From: Rhodococcus qingshengii JCM 15477
GTDB taxonomy: Bacteria > Actinomycetota > Actinomycetes > Mycobacteriales > Mycobacteriaceae
Length of the DNA stretch: 64,000 bases
Direction of reading: 5' to 3'
Assembly: GCF_023221595.1 (NCBI RefSeq)
Contig: NZ_CP096567.1
Span: forward strand, 434,001 to 498,000
Numbering within the stretch: position 1 is the first letter of the stretch; every line of letters starts with the position of its first letter. The translations under genes and the position numbers were made by a program. Shown here piece after piece: positions 1 through 8,380 of the stretch. The notes below the pieces were generated by a model. It worked only from the letters and a program-made list of their open reading frames with translations. It was not told the origin of the DNA and did not search any database.

Positions 1-93
1 CCGGGCACCGTCGCGAACGATCTCGTCAAGCAACGACCGACCAACACCGCTGTCGTCGTTGGAGGATTGCTGATCCTGAACTACCGTGAGCAT
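1..93 (-). CDS. IS256-family (mutator) transposase, N-terminal piece, runs off the window
   Basis: Reading leftwards from an ATG at 93 gives 31 residues starting MLTVVQDQQSS and containing SLLDEIVRDGAR, which is the usual beginning of actinobacterial IS256-family transposases. The rest lies beyond base 1. The element's 5' end must therefore lie between 94 and about 185. Just upstream of the start codon, 94-108 is an inverted copy (14 of 15 bases) of 164-178, so the start region can fold into a long stem. Family is recognised from the N-terminus only; completeness cannot be judged. Confidence 0.7.
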   Translation of the reverse strand, partial: MLTVVQDQQSSNDDSGVGRSLLDEIVRDGAR

Positions 94-178
94 GGGCGTA
101 CCTTCCCGAACCAGCGCGCCAACGCCGGTCCTGATCAGAGCTGATGGAATTTCAGATCATTCCCGGGAAGGTGCGCCC
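94..178. repeat. Inverted repeat in front of the IS256-type transposase start
   Basis: GGGCGTACCTTCCCG at 94-108 pairs with CGGGAAGGTGCGCCC at 164-178 (14 of 15 bases). The inner arm abuts the transposase ATG. It may be the element's terminal repeat, or an internal stem that limits translation of read-through transcripts; the sequence does not decide. 179-330 shows no gene. Confidence 0.45.
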
Positions 179-330
179 ACTCACGCCGCCTCGCCGAGAA
201 CCATCCACAGGTTCTGATCATTGCTCAGTGAGAATCCATCCGACGACATAGGGGGAGCACACTTTCGGGGCCGAGTCGACAGTCGGAGGTATACCAGTGT
301 CGACGTGGGCACCGCGTGCTCCCGTTGATG

Positions 331-987
331 TCATTGGGCCAGCGCTGCGTCGATGCGAGCGGTGAGATCGTCATATGTCGGCATGGACGGCAACTGGACG
401 CCGTTGAGGAACAGCGTCGGTGTGCCCTGCACGCCCAGGTCGATACCTTCGTTGAAGTCCCCTTCGACACGCTCTGCGACTGCGGGATCATTCATATCTG
501 CTTCGAAGGTCGCCATGTCGAGTCCCAGATCCTGGGCGAACGTACGGAAGAGGGCTACTTGAGATTCGGACGACTCGCCCCACTGGGTCTGCGTGTCGTA
601 CATTCGCTGGTACATCTCCACGAACTTCCCTTGCCTGGACGACGCTTCGACGACTCGCGCCGCGAGTCGACTGTTCGTGTGACTGGGAATGGGGAAGTAC
701 CGTACACCGAACGTGATGCGGTCAGCGTACTCAGCACGTATCCGCTCCATCGTCGGATACATCGCCAGGCATGCCTCGCACTCGAAGTCGAGGAATTCGA
801 CCAGAACGACATCGTTGTCCGGCGCAGAGGAAAGTAGATGCGTGTCGTCGCGAAGAACCGATGCGTCCGAAGCGCTGGCGCTGTTTGTCTCCCTCCCGCT
901 GCGGTTGCCGAGCAACAGCGCGCCGAGGACGACAGCGAAGACAGCTATCAGGGCTATCGAGAATTTCGCGTTGGTGGTCAACTTCAT
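331..987 (-). CDS. DsbA-like envelope thiol-disulfide oxidoreductase
   Basis: 218 residues. An N-terminal membrane anchor or uncleaved signal (about residues 8-26) is followed by a DsbA/thioredoxin_4 fold with the redox motif C70-E-A-C73 after FLDFE and a cis-proline loop GVQGTPTLF with Pro190. The protein should act outside the membrane, forming or shuffling disulfides. I chose the ATG at 987 because the hydrophobic segment follows directly; the open frame upstream has no conserved sequence. It is divergent from copC, and the shared gap holds a perfect palindrome at 1053-1069 also found before two other transcription units here. Role in copper/envelope redox stress is inferred from context. 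Confidence 0.85.
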   Translation of the reverse strand: MKLTTNAKFSIALIAVFAVVLGALLLGNRSGRETNSASASDASVLRDDTHLLSSAPDNDVVLVEFLDFECEACLAMYPTMERIRAEYADRITFGVRYFPIPSHTNSRLAARVVEASSRQGKFVEMYQRMYDTQTQWGESSESQVALFRTFAQDLGLDMATFEADMNDPAVAERVEGDFNEGIDLGVQGTPTLFLNGVQLPSMPTYDDLTARIDAALAQ

Positions 988-1052
988 GGATCCGCCTACC
1001 TGGTCGGTGTTCGTCGATGCGTGCAACCTTCCGGCCACCACACAGCCCTGAA

Positions 1053-1069
1053 TACTATGCAACATAGTA
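1053..1069. promoter_or_regulatory. Operator A: TACTAT-N5-ATAGTA palindrome between dsbA-like gene and copC
   Basis: TACTATG CAA CATAGTA is a perfect dyad. It lies 66 bases before the DsbA-like start on the minus strand and 90 bases before copC on the plus strand, so one bound repressor could control both. The same hexamers with the same 5-base spacer recur at 4329-4345 and 9702-9718. The shape resembles BlaI/CopY-family operators; no such repressor is encoded in the window. Confidence 0.75.
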
Positions 1070-1158
1070 GTCGGAGGTATTGTCTCAGCGAAGTGCGGTG
1101 TGCATCGATCGCCGGACTCCGCACCTCGATGGTGTGAGCCGAGTAGGAGGAACAGATT

Positions 1159-1713
1159 TTGAGGCGTGCAATGGTTGTGCTGCTGGTGGCTGCGGGGTGT
1201 GCGCTCATAAGCGCAGGCACCGCGCAAGCACACAGTGCACTGGTCGGATCGACTCCATCCGCCGACGCAGTTCTCGACACTGCGCCGAGTTCGGTGGAAT
1301 TGGTTTTCAATCAGGAGATTCAGACGAGTTTCGCGAACGTGACCGTCAGTGCGGCCGACGGGACGCAGGTCGGAGCCGGGGAGCCGTCGGTGCAGGGAGA
1401 GCGCGTTTCTCTCGTGACGACCGGTCAGATGTCGTCTGGCACTTACACCGTTGGTTACCGGGTGATCTCTGAGGACGGACACCCGATCACGGGGTCGTAC
1501 TCCTTCACCTTGAACGCGGCGAAGAACAATGCGGCGCCGCTTCCCGGAGGTGCAACACCTCCGGCAACTGTTGCGCCGTCGGCGGCGACCGCCGATGCCG
1601 ACTCCGACGACGGATCCCCACTGTTGTTGCCGATTCTCGGTGGCGCAGTGGCAATCCTGTTCGTGATCGGGATGGTCATCGTTCTCCGCGGAGACAAGCG
1701 CTCGAAGCGCTGA
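1159..1713 (+). CDS. copC: CopC-domain copper-binding protein, membrane-anchored
   Basis: 184 residues. Signal peptide ends at TAQA, leaving His25 as the mature N-terminus, as in CopC proteins where this amino-terminal His binds Cu(II); D106 and H108 in SEDGHPITG match the other conserved Cu(II) ligands. A proline/alanine/threonine linker (about 125-150) leads to one C-terminal transmembrane helix (about 152-175) and a basic tail, the usual actinobacterial layout. The TTG at 1159 is taken as start because AGGAGG at 1145-1150 is well placed. The CtaG-like gene follows after 39 bases, so they are probably co-transcribed. It should bind copper at the outer face of the membrane. Confidence 0.9.
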   Translation: MRRAMVVLLVAAGCALISAGTAQAHSALVGSTPSADAVLDTAPSSVELVFNQEIQTSFANVTVSAADGTQVGAGEPSVQGERVSLVTTGQMSSGTYTVGYRVISEDGHPITGSYSFTLNAAKNNAAPLPGGATPPATVAPSAATADADSDDGSPLLLPILGGAVAILFVIGMVIVLRGDKRSKR

Positions 1714-1752
1714 GATGTTACAACACAGTACGAGCGGGGAGGGACCACGTAG

Positions 1753-2691
1753 GTGATGGACTGGATACGTTTACCCGAGGCCGTGCCTTCGTTCGGAGCA
1801 ATGGTGGGGTGGGCGCCGCAGCCGCTCCCGGTCCTACCACTGATCGGAGTCCTACTGGCAGCGTGGTATGGCTGGGGTGTCTACCGGGTGACGTCTTCCG
1901 GTCGGGTGTGGCCGTGGACGAGGACGGCCAGCTTCCTCTTCGGCTGTATATTGCTGATCCTGGTCACGGGGCTCGCCGTCGAGGGCTACGGGTACGAACT
2001 CTTCAGTATCTGGATGTTCCAGCATTTGACCTTGTCGATGGCGATTCCACCACTGCTCGTTCTCGGCAGCCCAGGTCTTCTCCTGCTGCGCTCCACCCCT
2101 CACACAGGGTGGGGAATTCCGATCCTCAAGCTGGCATTGACGGCACTCAGAAGCCGGACGGCGAAGATTCTGCTACACCCCGGCGTCACGATTCCACTGT
2201 TCCTGTTCAGCTACTACGGCATCTACCTCTCGCCGGTATTCGACCTGGTGGCGTCGTCCTGGGTCGGTCACACAGGCCTGGAGCTCTTCTTCCTGGCCAC
2301 TGGAGTGTTGTTCATCGTTCCGGTGCTCTCATCTGGGCCGTTGCCCGTCAAGCAAAGCAACCTGGGTCGATGTTTCGACCTCTTCGTCGAAATGCCTCTC
2401 CATGTTTTCATCGGCGTGATCCTGATGATGGCAACCTCGCCACTCCTGAGTACCTTCACCAATCCGCCGGCGTCCTGGAACGTCGATCTGATGGCCGATC
2501 AACAAATGGCGGGGGCTTTGGCATGGTCGTACGGAGAACCCGTCGCGTTGATCATCATGGTGGTTTTCGCGATGAGGTGGAATCGCGACGAGACCCGCAC
2601 CAACGCCGCCGTCGACAAAAAGGCCGCCAGGGACGGTGACGTCGACCTCGAGGCCTACAACGAATTCCTCAAAACCCTTCCCCGTCGATGA
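1753..2691 (+). CDS. ctaG: CtaG (caa3-type) family integral membrane protein
   Basis: 312 residues with about seven hydrophobic segments, matching the caa3_CtaG family of cytochrome c oxidase assembly/copper proteins. Family motifs are seen: FQHLTLSMAIPPLLVLG around residue 90, and HTGLELFFLATG with a histidine facing the membrane. In actinobacteria this domain often accompanies CopC/CopD, and here it lies directly behind copC, suggesting copper transfer across or along the membrane. GTG at 1753 or the adjacent ATG at 1756 are both possible starts. The C-terminus is a charged cytoplasmic tail. The exact activity (oxidase maturation versus copper uptake) cannot be told from sequence. Confidence 0.88.
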   Translation: MMDWIRLPEAVPSFGAMVGWAPQPLPVLPLIGVLLAAWYGWGVYRVTSSGRVWPWTRTASFLFGCILLILVTGLAVEGYGYELFSIWMFQHLTLSMAIPPLLVLGSPGLLLLRSTPHTGWGIPILKLALTALRSRTAKILLHPGVTIPLFLFSYYGIYLSPVFDLVASSWVGHTGLELFFLATGVLFIVPVLSSGPLPVKQSNLGRCFDLFVEMPLHVFIGVILMMATSPLLSTFTNPPASWNVDLMADQQMAGALAWSYGEPVALIIMVVFAMRWNRDETRTNAAVDKKAARDGDVDLEAYNEFLKTLPRR

Positions 2692-2750
2692 CTGCTCTCG
2701 GCATCTCGATGATCGGGTTCGGCGGATGCGACGGTGTGTGAGATGAGTGG

Positions 2751-3494
2751 TCAGTTCATCGGGATCGGTTGGGCACCTCTCACTGCGAGCAGTTCTCGCA
2801 ATGCGGTCGATTCGGCCTGCTGTGTAGCGGCGATCTGTCGAGCAAGATTTGTCACGACGGGGAGATCGGCATTGTCAGCGGCGTATTGGGCCATCGGAAT
2901 TCCCCCTTGATGGTGGCGCAACAGTAATTGCAAATAGCGAATCTCAAATGCCGGTCCGGTCAGGGTGCGTAGTTCCGCGAGTTCGGCGGGAGAAGCCATT
3001 CCCGGCATCGCGACTGATTCAGTTACGCCGGAATCACTTTGTCCGGTGCTCATGCCGGGCATCGAGTGATTCATCGCCGAGGAAGTTGAGGGCATCCACT
3101 CCATATACTCGCCCGTGCTCCGGGCGGGTCGATCCCAGATGGACAGCCACCCCTGCATCATTCCTATCTGACTTTGCTGAGTAGTGACGACGTCGTACGC
3201 GAGCGTACGGATAGCGGGGTCGGCAGTGTTCACCAATGCGAGGGACGACATCTCGACCGCTTGCCCGTGGTGAACCGACATGTCCTGCGCGAAGCCGACC
3301 TCCACTGCGCCGACGGCTGGGACCCCCTGCGAGGTGTTCTCGATCCGCCCCTTTGCCCACAGGCCGATGATGATTCCGATCAACAGAGCGATGACAATAC
3401 CGACCACCAACACTGCGGCCGGCGTGGCATGGCGTTTGCCCGATGAATCGGATACCGACTCGGATTGAATCGATACCGCCTCGTGTTCAACCAT
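2751..3494 (-). CDS. DUF305 ferritin-like envelope protein
   Basis: 247 residues: short cytoplasmic part, one transmembrane helix (about 26-46), then a DUF305 domain. Diagnostic His/Met-rich motifs are present: MSVHHGQAVEM (H75, H76) and LLLRHHQGGIPMA, which form the four-helix metal site of this family; a Met/His-rich insert (MNHSMPGMSTG, VAMPGM) suggests copper or silver binding. The start ATG at 3494 overlaps the upstream DUF3105 gene by 8 bases, so the two are translationally coupled. It converges on ctaG. DUF305 proteins are repeatedly found in copper-resistance clusters; the biochemical role is unknown. Confidence 0.87.
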   Translation of the reverse strand: MVEHEAVSIQSESVSDSSGKRHATPAAVLVVGIVIALLIGIIIGLWAKGRIENTSQGVPAVGAVEVGFAQDMSVHHGQAVEMSSLALVNTADPAIRTLAYDVVTTQQSQIGMMQGWLSIWDRPARSTGEYMEWMPSTSSAMNHSMPGMSTGQSDSGVTESVAMPGMASPAELAELRTLTGPAFEIRYLQLLLRHHQGGIPMAQYAADNADLPVVTNLARQIAATQQAESTALRELLAVRGAQPIPMN

Positions 3495-4287
3495 TTTCGC
3501 GACTCCTCGTGATCGCCGGCGCAGGTGGGGTCGTTGCTGCGGGAAGACCAGTGGCTGACTGCTCCGACGCTGCGGGAATCGCGTCAGGGCCTGGCGGAGA
3601 TGCGTCGAAGGGGAAAGGAGCGTTCGGGTCGAATCCTCCCGGGACCGTTGCACAGCTGGCACCGGCCTCTGGATGGGTGTTCGGGTTCTGTTTGAGGGCG
3701 GTGATGAATTTTGCGATACGGGGGTCGTCGACGCTGTCGACTTTGAGTTGGTGCCCCCACGACTGAATCGAAACGGGGGAATCGATGCCAGGGAACGGTG
3801 ACATCAGGGAATACGGCTTACCGTTGACTTGGGAGGTAAGGGCGTCGACGTCGGACGGATTCAACGAGTCGGGGTTGTAGGCAATCCAGACCGCACCGTG
3901 CTCGAGTGAATGCACCGCATTCTCAGTGCGTATCGGCTCCGGGTAGACGATGCCTGTGCATGTCGCCCAGTACTGATCGTGCGCTCCTCCCAAGGGGGGA
4001 GTTTGATCGTATGCAACGCGCTGAGGCGCTTGAATATGATTGCCGGCCGCGTATTCGATTTCGGTTACCCCTTCGATGGACAGCGAGGGGTCCGGGTTGT
4101 CCGCGCTCGGAGCGTATTTTTGTGCTTCGGTCCTCTCGATGGCCTTGGGCACCATGTTGTAGGCGATGACCGAGACCAGGCCGGCGATAATCAGGACTGC
4201 GATCGATATCGACCACGGAAAACTTCGGCCACCGGGCACCCCACCGCCGCGGGGGCGGGGTGTGTTCTTCTTGCGGTTCTTCGACAT
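3487..4287 (-). CDS. DUF3105 membrane-anchored protein
   Basis: 266 residues. A basic, Gly/Pro-rich N-terminus (KNRKKNTPRPRGGG) and one transmembrane helix precede a DUF3105 domain with the signatures PPLGGAHDQYWATCTGIV and AVHSLEHGAVWIAYNP, which carry conserved His and Cys residues. The C-terminus is Pro/Ala-rich. The start at 4287 is preferred over an in-frame ATG at 4341, because the latter lies inside the palindrome at 4329-4345. It is first in a two-gene unit with the DUF305 gene. Family function is unknown; pairing with DUF305 and copper genes is common, so a metal-linked envelope role is inferred. Confidence 0.85.
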   Translation of the reverse strand: MSKNRKKNTPRPRGGGVPGGRSFPWSISIAVLIIAGLVSVIAYNMVPKAIERTEAQKYAPSADNPDPSLSIEGVTEIEYAAGNHIQAPQRVAYDQTPPLGGAHDQYWATCTGIVYPEPIRTENAVHSLEHGAVWIAYNPDSLNPSDVDALTSQVNGKPYSLMSPFPGIDSPVSIQSWGHQLKVDSVDDPRIAKFITALKQNPNTHPEAGASCATVPGGFDPNAPFPFDASPPGPDAIPAASEQSATGLPAATTPPAPAITRSRENG

Positions 4288-4328
4288 TGGTGGACTCGTT
4301 CCCTTGCGCGCTGGCACCGACACTGAAT

Positions 4329-4345
4329 TACTATCAATCATAGTA
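4329..4345. promoter_or_regulatory. Operator C: TACTAT-N5-ATAGTA palindrome before the DUF3105-DUF305 unit
   Basis: TACTAT-CAATC-ATAGTA, with the arms extending perfectly to ten bases (GAATTACTAT at 4325-4334 and ATAGTAATTC at 4340-4349). It lies 42 bases upstream of the DUF3105 start and overlaps the last bases of lnt, so it gives the two-gene unit its own controlled promoter. Same format as operators A and D. Confidence 0.75.
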
Positions 4346-4347
4346 AT

Positions 4348-5949
4348 TCATGGTTTCGTTCTTCTGCCGAGACAGAAGCGGTACGCGCCCCCGAAGAGAG
4401 ATGCGGCAGCGAGAGAAAGGACGATCACCGCCAGGGCGATCTCGGGAACCGCGCCCAGACGTGTTGCCGGTGTGAGATCGGAACGCAGGGCGATCTCGTC
4501 GGTCAATGCCTGTGCTGTGAAGATCTCGCTCTGTTGGCGTACCTCTCCCGTCGGCGTGATGATCGCACTGACACCGCTGGTCGCGGCGATCAACACAGTG
4601 CGACCGTGCTCGACTGCCCGCACCCGCGACATGGCCAATTGCTGAAAGGTCATCTCCGTCCGGCCGAAGGTCGCATTGTTGGTGGGAACCGCGATGACGG
4701 TGGCTCCCGCCTGGACCGACTCGGTCACCAGATCGTCGAAGGCCACCTCGTAACACGTGGCAACAGCTACCTGAACTCCGTTGAGGTCGACGACACCGTT
4801 CCCATTCCCGGCAACGAAATTGCCCGCAGAATCGGCGTACGACGACACTGCACGAATGATCGGTCGGAGCGGCAGGTACTCCCCGAACGGCACGAGTTGT
4901 CGTTTGATGTGTTGCTGGCCAGGGCCATCCGTGGGATCCCACACCATGACACTGTTGATCGATGTGCTCGCTTCACCTACGAGAACCGTACCGACCAGGA
5001 TCGGGGCGCCGATAGAACGGGCTGCTCGGTCCAGTCGCTCTGCCGCATCCCGATTCGTCAAAGGATCTATATCCGAAGCGTTTTCGGGCCAGATGACAAG
5101 TCGTGGCCGGGCTGCTCGGCCCGCTGTGACCTCAGCTGCGAGTTGTTCGGTGCGGGCAACATGATTATCGAGCACCGCTCGGCGTTGGGCGTTGAAATCG
5201 AGGCCGAGTCGCGGCACGTTGCCCTGAACGACGGTCGCAGTGACGACCTCGTCAGGGGCGGCACCGGGAGAACTTGTCACCAATGCACTCACAAAGATGA
5301 GGACGATGCAAGCGCCACCTTTCGCCAATGCTTGCCATCGAACACGGGAGGGTCCGGCCAGTGACCAGGCGATGAGTGTTCCGATCAGTGCAGTCACGAA
5401 GGAAAGACCTGGCGCCCCTGCGATCGAAGCCAACGGCAGCAGCGGGCCGTCTGCCTGCCCGAAGGCCAAACGCCCCCACGGGAAACCGCCGAACGGAATT
5501 CGGCTACGAAGTGCTTCGGCGGTGACCCATGCACCCGCAATCCACACCGGGGAAAGGGGAGCGTGGCCGACGGCCACTGCCAGTACGCCGAACACGCCGA
5601 ACGCGAGCGCTTCAATCGCCGCCAACGCCAACCAAGGCGTTGCACCCACGTACGCTCCGACCCATGGCAGCAAGGGAACGAAGAATCCCAGTCCCGCGGC
5701 ATAGCCGAATCCGAAACCCGCACGGAGACTGCGACCCTGGAGAACGGCGGTCAGCAGGGCGATGGCGACAGGGGCGAGAAACCACAGCGTGCGCGGCGGA
5801 AAGCTGAGAAACAGCAGCCACCCAGCGCCCACCGAAAGCGCGAGACGCAAAGCGTTCCCACCGTGGTGCCGTTTGGGGCGACCACTCTTCAGGCATGCAT
5901 CTAATTCACTGTCGGCAGTGATCGCACGGTCGACCGAAAGGACCCTCAC
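4348..5949 (-). CDS. lnt: Apolipoprotein N-acyltransferase
   Basis: 533 residues. The N-terminal half has several transmembrane helices; the C-terminal half is a nitrilase-type domain outside the membrane. The catalytic triad is visible: E289 in WPENAS, K349 in IKRQLVPFGEY and C399 in ATCYEVAFD. The enzyme adds the third acyl chain to the N-terminal cysteine of lipoproteins. Its start overlaps the resB stop by 4 bases, making it the last gene of the tlpA-tlpA-ccdA-resB-lnt operon. One operon product, the TlpA-like protein at 8377-9021, has a lipobox and is a possible client. Such actinobacteria normally carry a chromosomal lnt, so this is probably an extra copy. Confidence 0.92.
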   Translation of the reverse strand: MRVLSVDRAITADSELDACLKSGRPKRHHGGNALRLALSVGAGWLLFLSFPPRTLWFLAPVAIALLTAVLQGRSLRAGFGFGYAAGLGFFVPLLPWVGAYVGATPWLALAAIEALAFGVFGVLAVAVGHAPLSPVWIAGAWVTAEALRSRIPFGGFPWGRLAFGQADGPLLPLASIAGAPGLSFVTALIGTLIAWSLAGPSRVRWQALAKGGACIVLIFVSALVTSSPGAAPDEVVTATVVQGNVPRLGLDFNAQRRAVLDNHVARTEQLAAEVTAGRAARPRLVIWPENASDIDPLTNRDAAERLDRAARSIGAPILVGTVLVGEASTSINSVMVWDPTDGPGQQHIKRQLVPFGEYLPLRPIIRAVSSYADSAGNFVAGNGNGVVDLNGVQVAVATCYEVAFDDLVTESVQAGATVIAVPTNNATFGRTEMTFQQLAMSRVRAVEHGRTVLIAATSGVSAIITPTGEVRQQSEIFTAQALTDEIALRSDLTPATRLGAVPEIALAVIVLSLAAASLFGGAYRFCLGRRTKP

Positions 5950-7577
5950 AGGCCCGCTCTCGTAGAAGGAGAACTGCGCTGGTCAGTCAACAATTTCTCA
6001 CAGAGATCGTCGAATTCGCCGCCCCAGCCGGCATGATCGGTCCGCGCGAGTCCACCGAGTTCGAGATCAGCCTGCTCCGGTCCCGTCCCCGGGCGTAGGC
6101 GGATCCACACTCGCCGCCTCCTGATCACGAGCGAGGTCAGAAGTCCGAGCATCATCGTGATCGCAAAGACGAGAACCCACTGTTGCGCAGGGTCGTACGA
6201 CACCTGTAGATTGGCGAATTCCTTGGCGCCGTCGATCCGAACCTGTGTTCCATCGGTGAGAGTCCGCGTCTCTCCAGGGCGGAGGTTCACACGATCTTGT
6301 TTGACCAGCCTTCCTTGGTTGATCATTTCCTTGTTCAACGAGAAGATCGATTGCGGGATGCCGGTGTCCAGACCCGTATCGCCCTTGTAGATGTCGATCG
6401 CGACCGCAGGGTCACGCGCGTCGGGAAACGACGAAGTCAGGAGCGTCCCGCTGAAGGCCGCGGTCGGCGCGAAGAGTCCCTCGATGGCGATCTGATTCTT
6501 CCGGCGCTCGTCCGGATTCGGAAACGATCCACCTGGCGGATCGAACCGCAACGCCCCACTGCTCAGGAACGTGACCGCATCGTCCGGTTGAAACTGCATC
6601 GTCTCGGTACGGGACTGGCCGTCAGGAAAAGTGACGGTGAACTGCGGCGCGTACCCGTGGCCGGTCAGATAGACGCGGGCGCCATCGGTACGCAACGGTT
6701 CGTTGACTCGAAGACGATAGTCTTTCCAGGTATTGGTCGCGATGTCCTGCCCGCTCTGGTACGAAATGTTGGAGGTGAACATTTCGGCCTGACCAGTATC
6801 GAGATAGTCCGCGGAAAAATCGTTGACCTTGATGCAGAACGGTGCGAGACCAGTTCCGTCAGTTGCATTTCCGGATCGAAACGAGTCGTACACGGCAGGT
6901 GACGTATTACAGAAACCGGGGCCGCCGTCGGCAATGACGATCACCGAACCCTCGTACCCCACCAACTTGCCGATCGCGACGGTGACGAGCAACCCGATCA
7001 GCGAGAAGTGGAACACCAGATTCCCGGCCTCACGCAGATACCCCTTTTCCGCGGAAACCGATACCTCGGAATCCTTTTCGGACCTGACGGCTACCCGCCA
7101 GCCCTTGAGCGACTGCCGCACTCTGGTGAGGGCCTCGTCATGCGAGATGTCAACTACGCCGTGGAAATGGTGCGGCAACCTGGACAGATTCCGAGGTGCT
7201 CGTACAGGTTGGCTCCGAAGCGCGCCGAGATGCGCCTGCAGGCGTGGAACAAGACAGCCGATGAGAGAGAGAAACAGCAGGACGTAGATCGCAGTGAACC
7301 AGAAGCTGGAAAAGACGTCGAACAACTCCAGCTTGTCGAACAGCGGGCCGAGGGTTGGCTGCGCCGCGATGTACTGGGAAACTTTCTGCACGTTGAGATT
7401 TCGCTGAGGCAACATAGCGCCGGGAAGTGCTGCGAGCGCCAGGAGGAACAGGAGCACGAGCGCGGTACTCATCGACGTCAACCTGCGCCAATTTTGGCGC
7501 AGTAGTCGAATGCTTTCTCGGATAATCAGTGTCGAGAGGTGGCGGATGCGACCTCCCGCGGTGGCGTTATCTGTCAT
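5946..7577 (-). CDS. resB: ResB/Ccs1-like cytochrome c biogenesis protein
   Basis: 543 residues, normal for the family. Three N-terminal transmembrane helices (around 35-60, 90-115 and 150-180), a large extracytoplasmic domain with conserved GHGYAPQFTVTFPDG and FLSSGALRFDPPGG, then a C-terminal helix and cytoplasmic tail. ResB works with CcsA in system II to bring reduced apocytochrome c and heme together. The start ATG at 7577 overlaps the ccdA stop by 4 bases. No ccsA gene follows, so the cluster is not a complete system II; either a chromosomal CcsA is used or ResB has another role here. Confidence 0.9.
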   Translation of the reverse strand: MTDNATAGGRIRHLSTLIIRESIRLLRQNWRRLTSMSTALVLLFLLALAALPGAMLPQRNLNVQKVSQYIAAQPTLGPLFDKLELFDVFSSFWFTAIYVLLFLSLIGCLVPRLQAHLGALRSQPVRAPRNLSRLPHHFHGVVDISHDEALTRVRQSLKGWRVAVRSEKDSEVSVSAEKGYLREAGNLVFHFSLIGLLVTVAIGKLVGYEGSVIVIADGGPGFCNTSPAVYDSFRSGNATDGTGLAPFCIKVNDFSADYLDTGQAEMFTSNISYQSGQDIATNTWKDYRLRVNEPLRTDGARVYLTGHGYAPQFTVTFPDGQSRTETMQFQPDDAVTFLSSGALRFDPPGGSFPNPDERRKNQIAIEGLFAPTAAFSGTLLTSSFPDARDPAVAIDIYKGDTGLDTGIPQSIFSLNKEMINQGRLVKQDRVNLRPGETRTLTDGTQVRIDGAKEFANLQVSYDPAQQWVLVFAITMMLGLLTSLVIRRRRVWIRLRPGTGPEQADLELGGLARTDHAGWGGEFDDLCEKLLTDQRSSPSTRAGL

Positions 7578-8380
7578 ATCGGCAGCACGACCGAACTGAC
7601 GAATTCGTTGCGTAACCAGCCGATGAACATGCCCCACACGCCGGTGACCAGTGCGAGCCCGACAGCGACGAGCATTATTCCGCCGACAATCTGGATCGTC
7701 CGTGAATGGCGTTTGAGCCATCCGACGCCGCGGAGTGCTTTCGCCGACCCGAACGCAAGCACGATGAACGGCAGTCCCAATCCCAGACAGTAGGCGACAA
7801 TCAGTATCACGCCTCGCGCTGCTGTCGTGCCTTCAGTTCCGGCCGCCACCGAAATAACTCCGGCGAGAGTGGGGCCGAGACATGGTGTCCAGCCCAACGC
7901 GAACACGCCCCCCAACAAGGGCGCGCCGGCAAGGGAGGAGATACGCCGCGGGGCGAACCGTGTGTCTTTTTGCAAGGCCGGAATGAAGCCGATGAAGGTC
8001 AACCCCATCACGATGGTGATCACACCACCCACCCGTTGGAGCAGGTCTTCGTTGATGCGCAGGGTGCCGATCACGCCGAACACCGACGCGGTGGCGAGCA
8101 CGAACACCACCGTGAATCCGGCAACGAACATGGTTGCCGCGCCGGTAACCCGCCATCTGCCTGTGGGCTGTGCATTCTCGCCGCCGGGGATCGCTGCCGG
8201 AGAATCAGCTCCCGAAATGCCGGCCAGATACGACAGATATCCGGGAACGAGCGGCACCACACACGGCGATGCGAAAGACACCAGACCGGCAAGAATGCAC
8301 GCTGCTACGGCGAGCAGTAACGGGCCGCTCGAGGCGGCGGTCTGGAAGCTGGAGCCGACACCTTGGGCGAGTTCGTTCAC
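7574..8380 (-). CDS. ccdA: CcdA-type transmembrane electron carrier
   Basis: 268 residues, six hydrophobic helices. The two redox cysteines of the family are present: C40 in SFASPCVVPLVPGYLSY and C167 in LGWTPCLGPTLAG. CcdA takes electrons from cytoplasmic thioredoxin and passes them to extracytoplasmic thioredoxin-like proteins, here most likely the two TlpA-like proteins encoded upstream. The GTG at 8380 overlaps the upstream stop by 4 bases, and resB overlaps downstream the same way. A longer in-frame extension upstream has no family resemblance and was rejected. Confidence 0.92.
   Translation of the reverse strand: MNELAQGVGSSFQTAASSGPLLLAVAACILAGLVSFASPCVVPLVPGYLSYLAGISGADSPAAIPGGENAQPTGRWRVTGAATMFVAGFTVVFVLATASVFGVIGTLRINEDLLQRVGGVITIVMGLTFIGFIPALQKDTRFAPRRISSLAGAPLLGGVFALGWTPCLGPTLAGVISVAAGTEGTTAARGVILIVAYCLGLGLPFIVLAFGSAKALRGVGWLKRHSRTIQIVGGIMLVAVGLALVTGVWGMFIGWLRNEFVSSVVLPI

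Noticed and set aside
1711..1732. A fourth copy of the TACTAT operator before the ctaG-like gene
   Set aside because: Only one half (CACAGTA) resembles the motif; the other half does not, and copC-ctaG are already joined to operator A.
4288..4341. Upstream ATG for the DUF3105 protein
   Set aside because: It lies within the palindromic operator and adds 18 residues not typical for the family.
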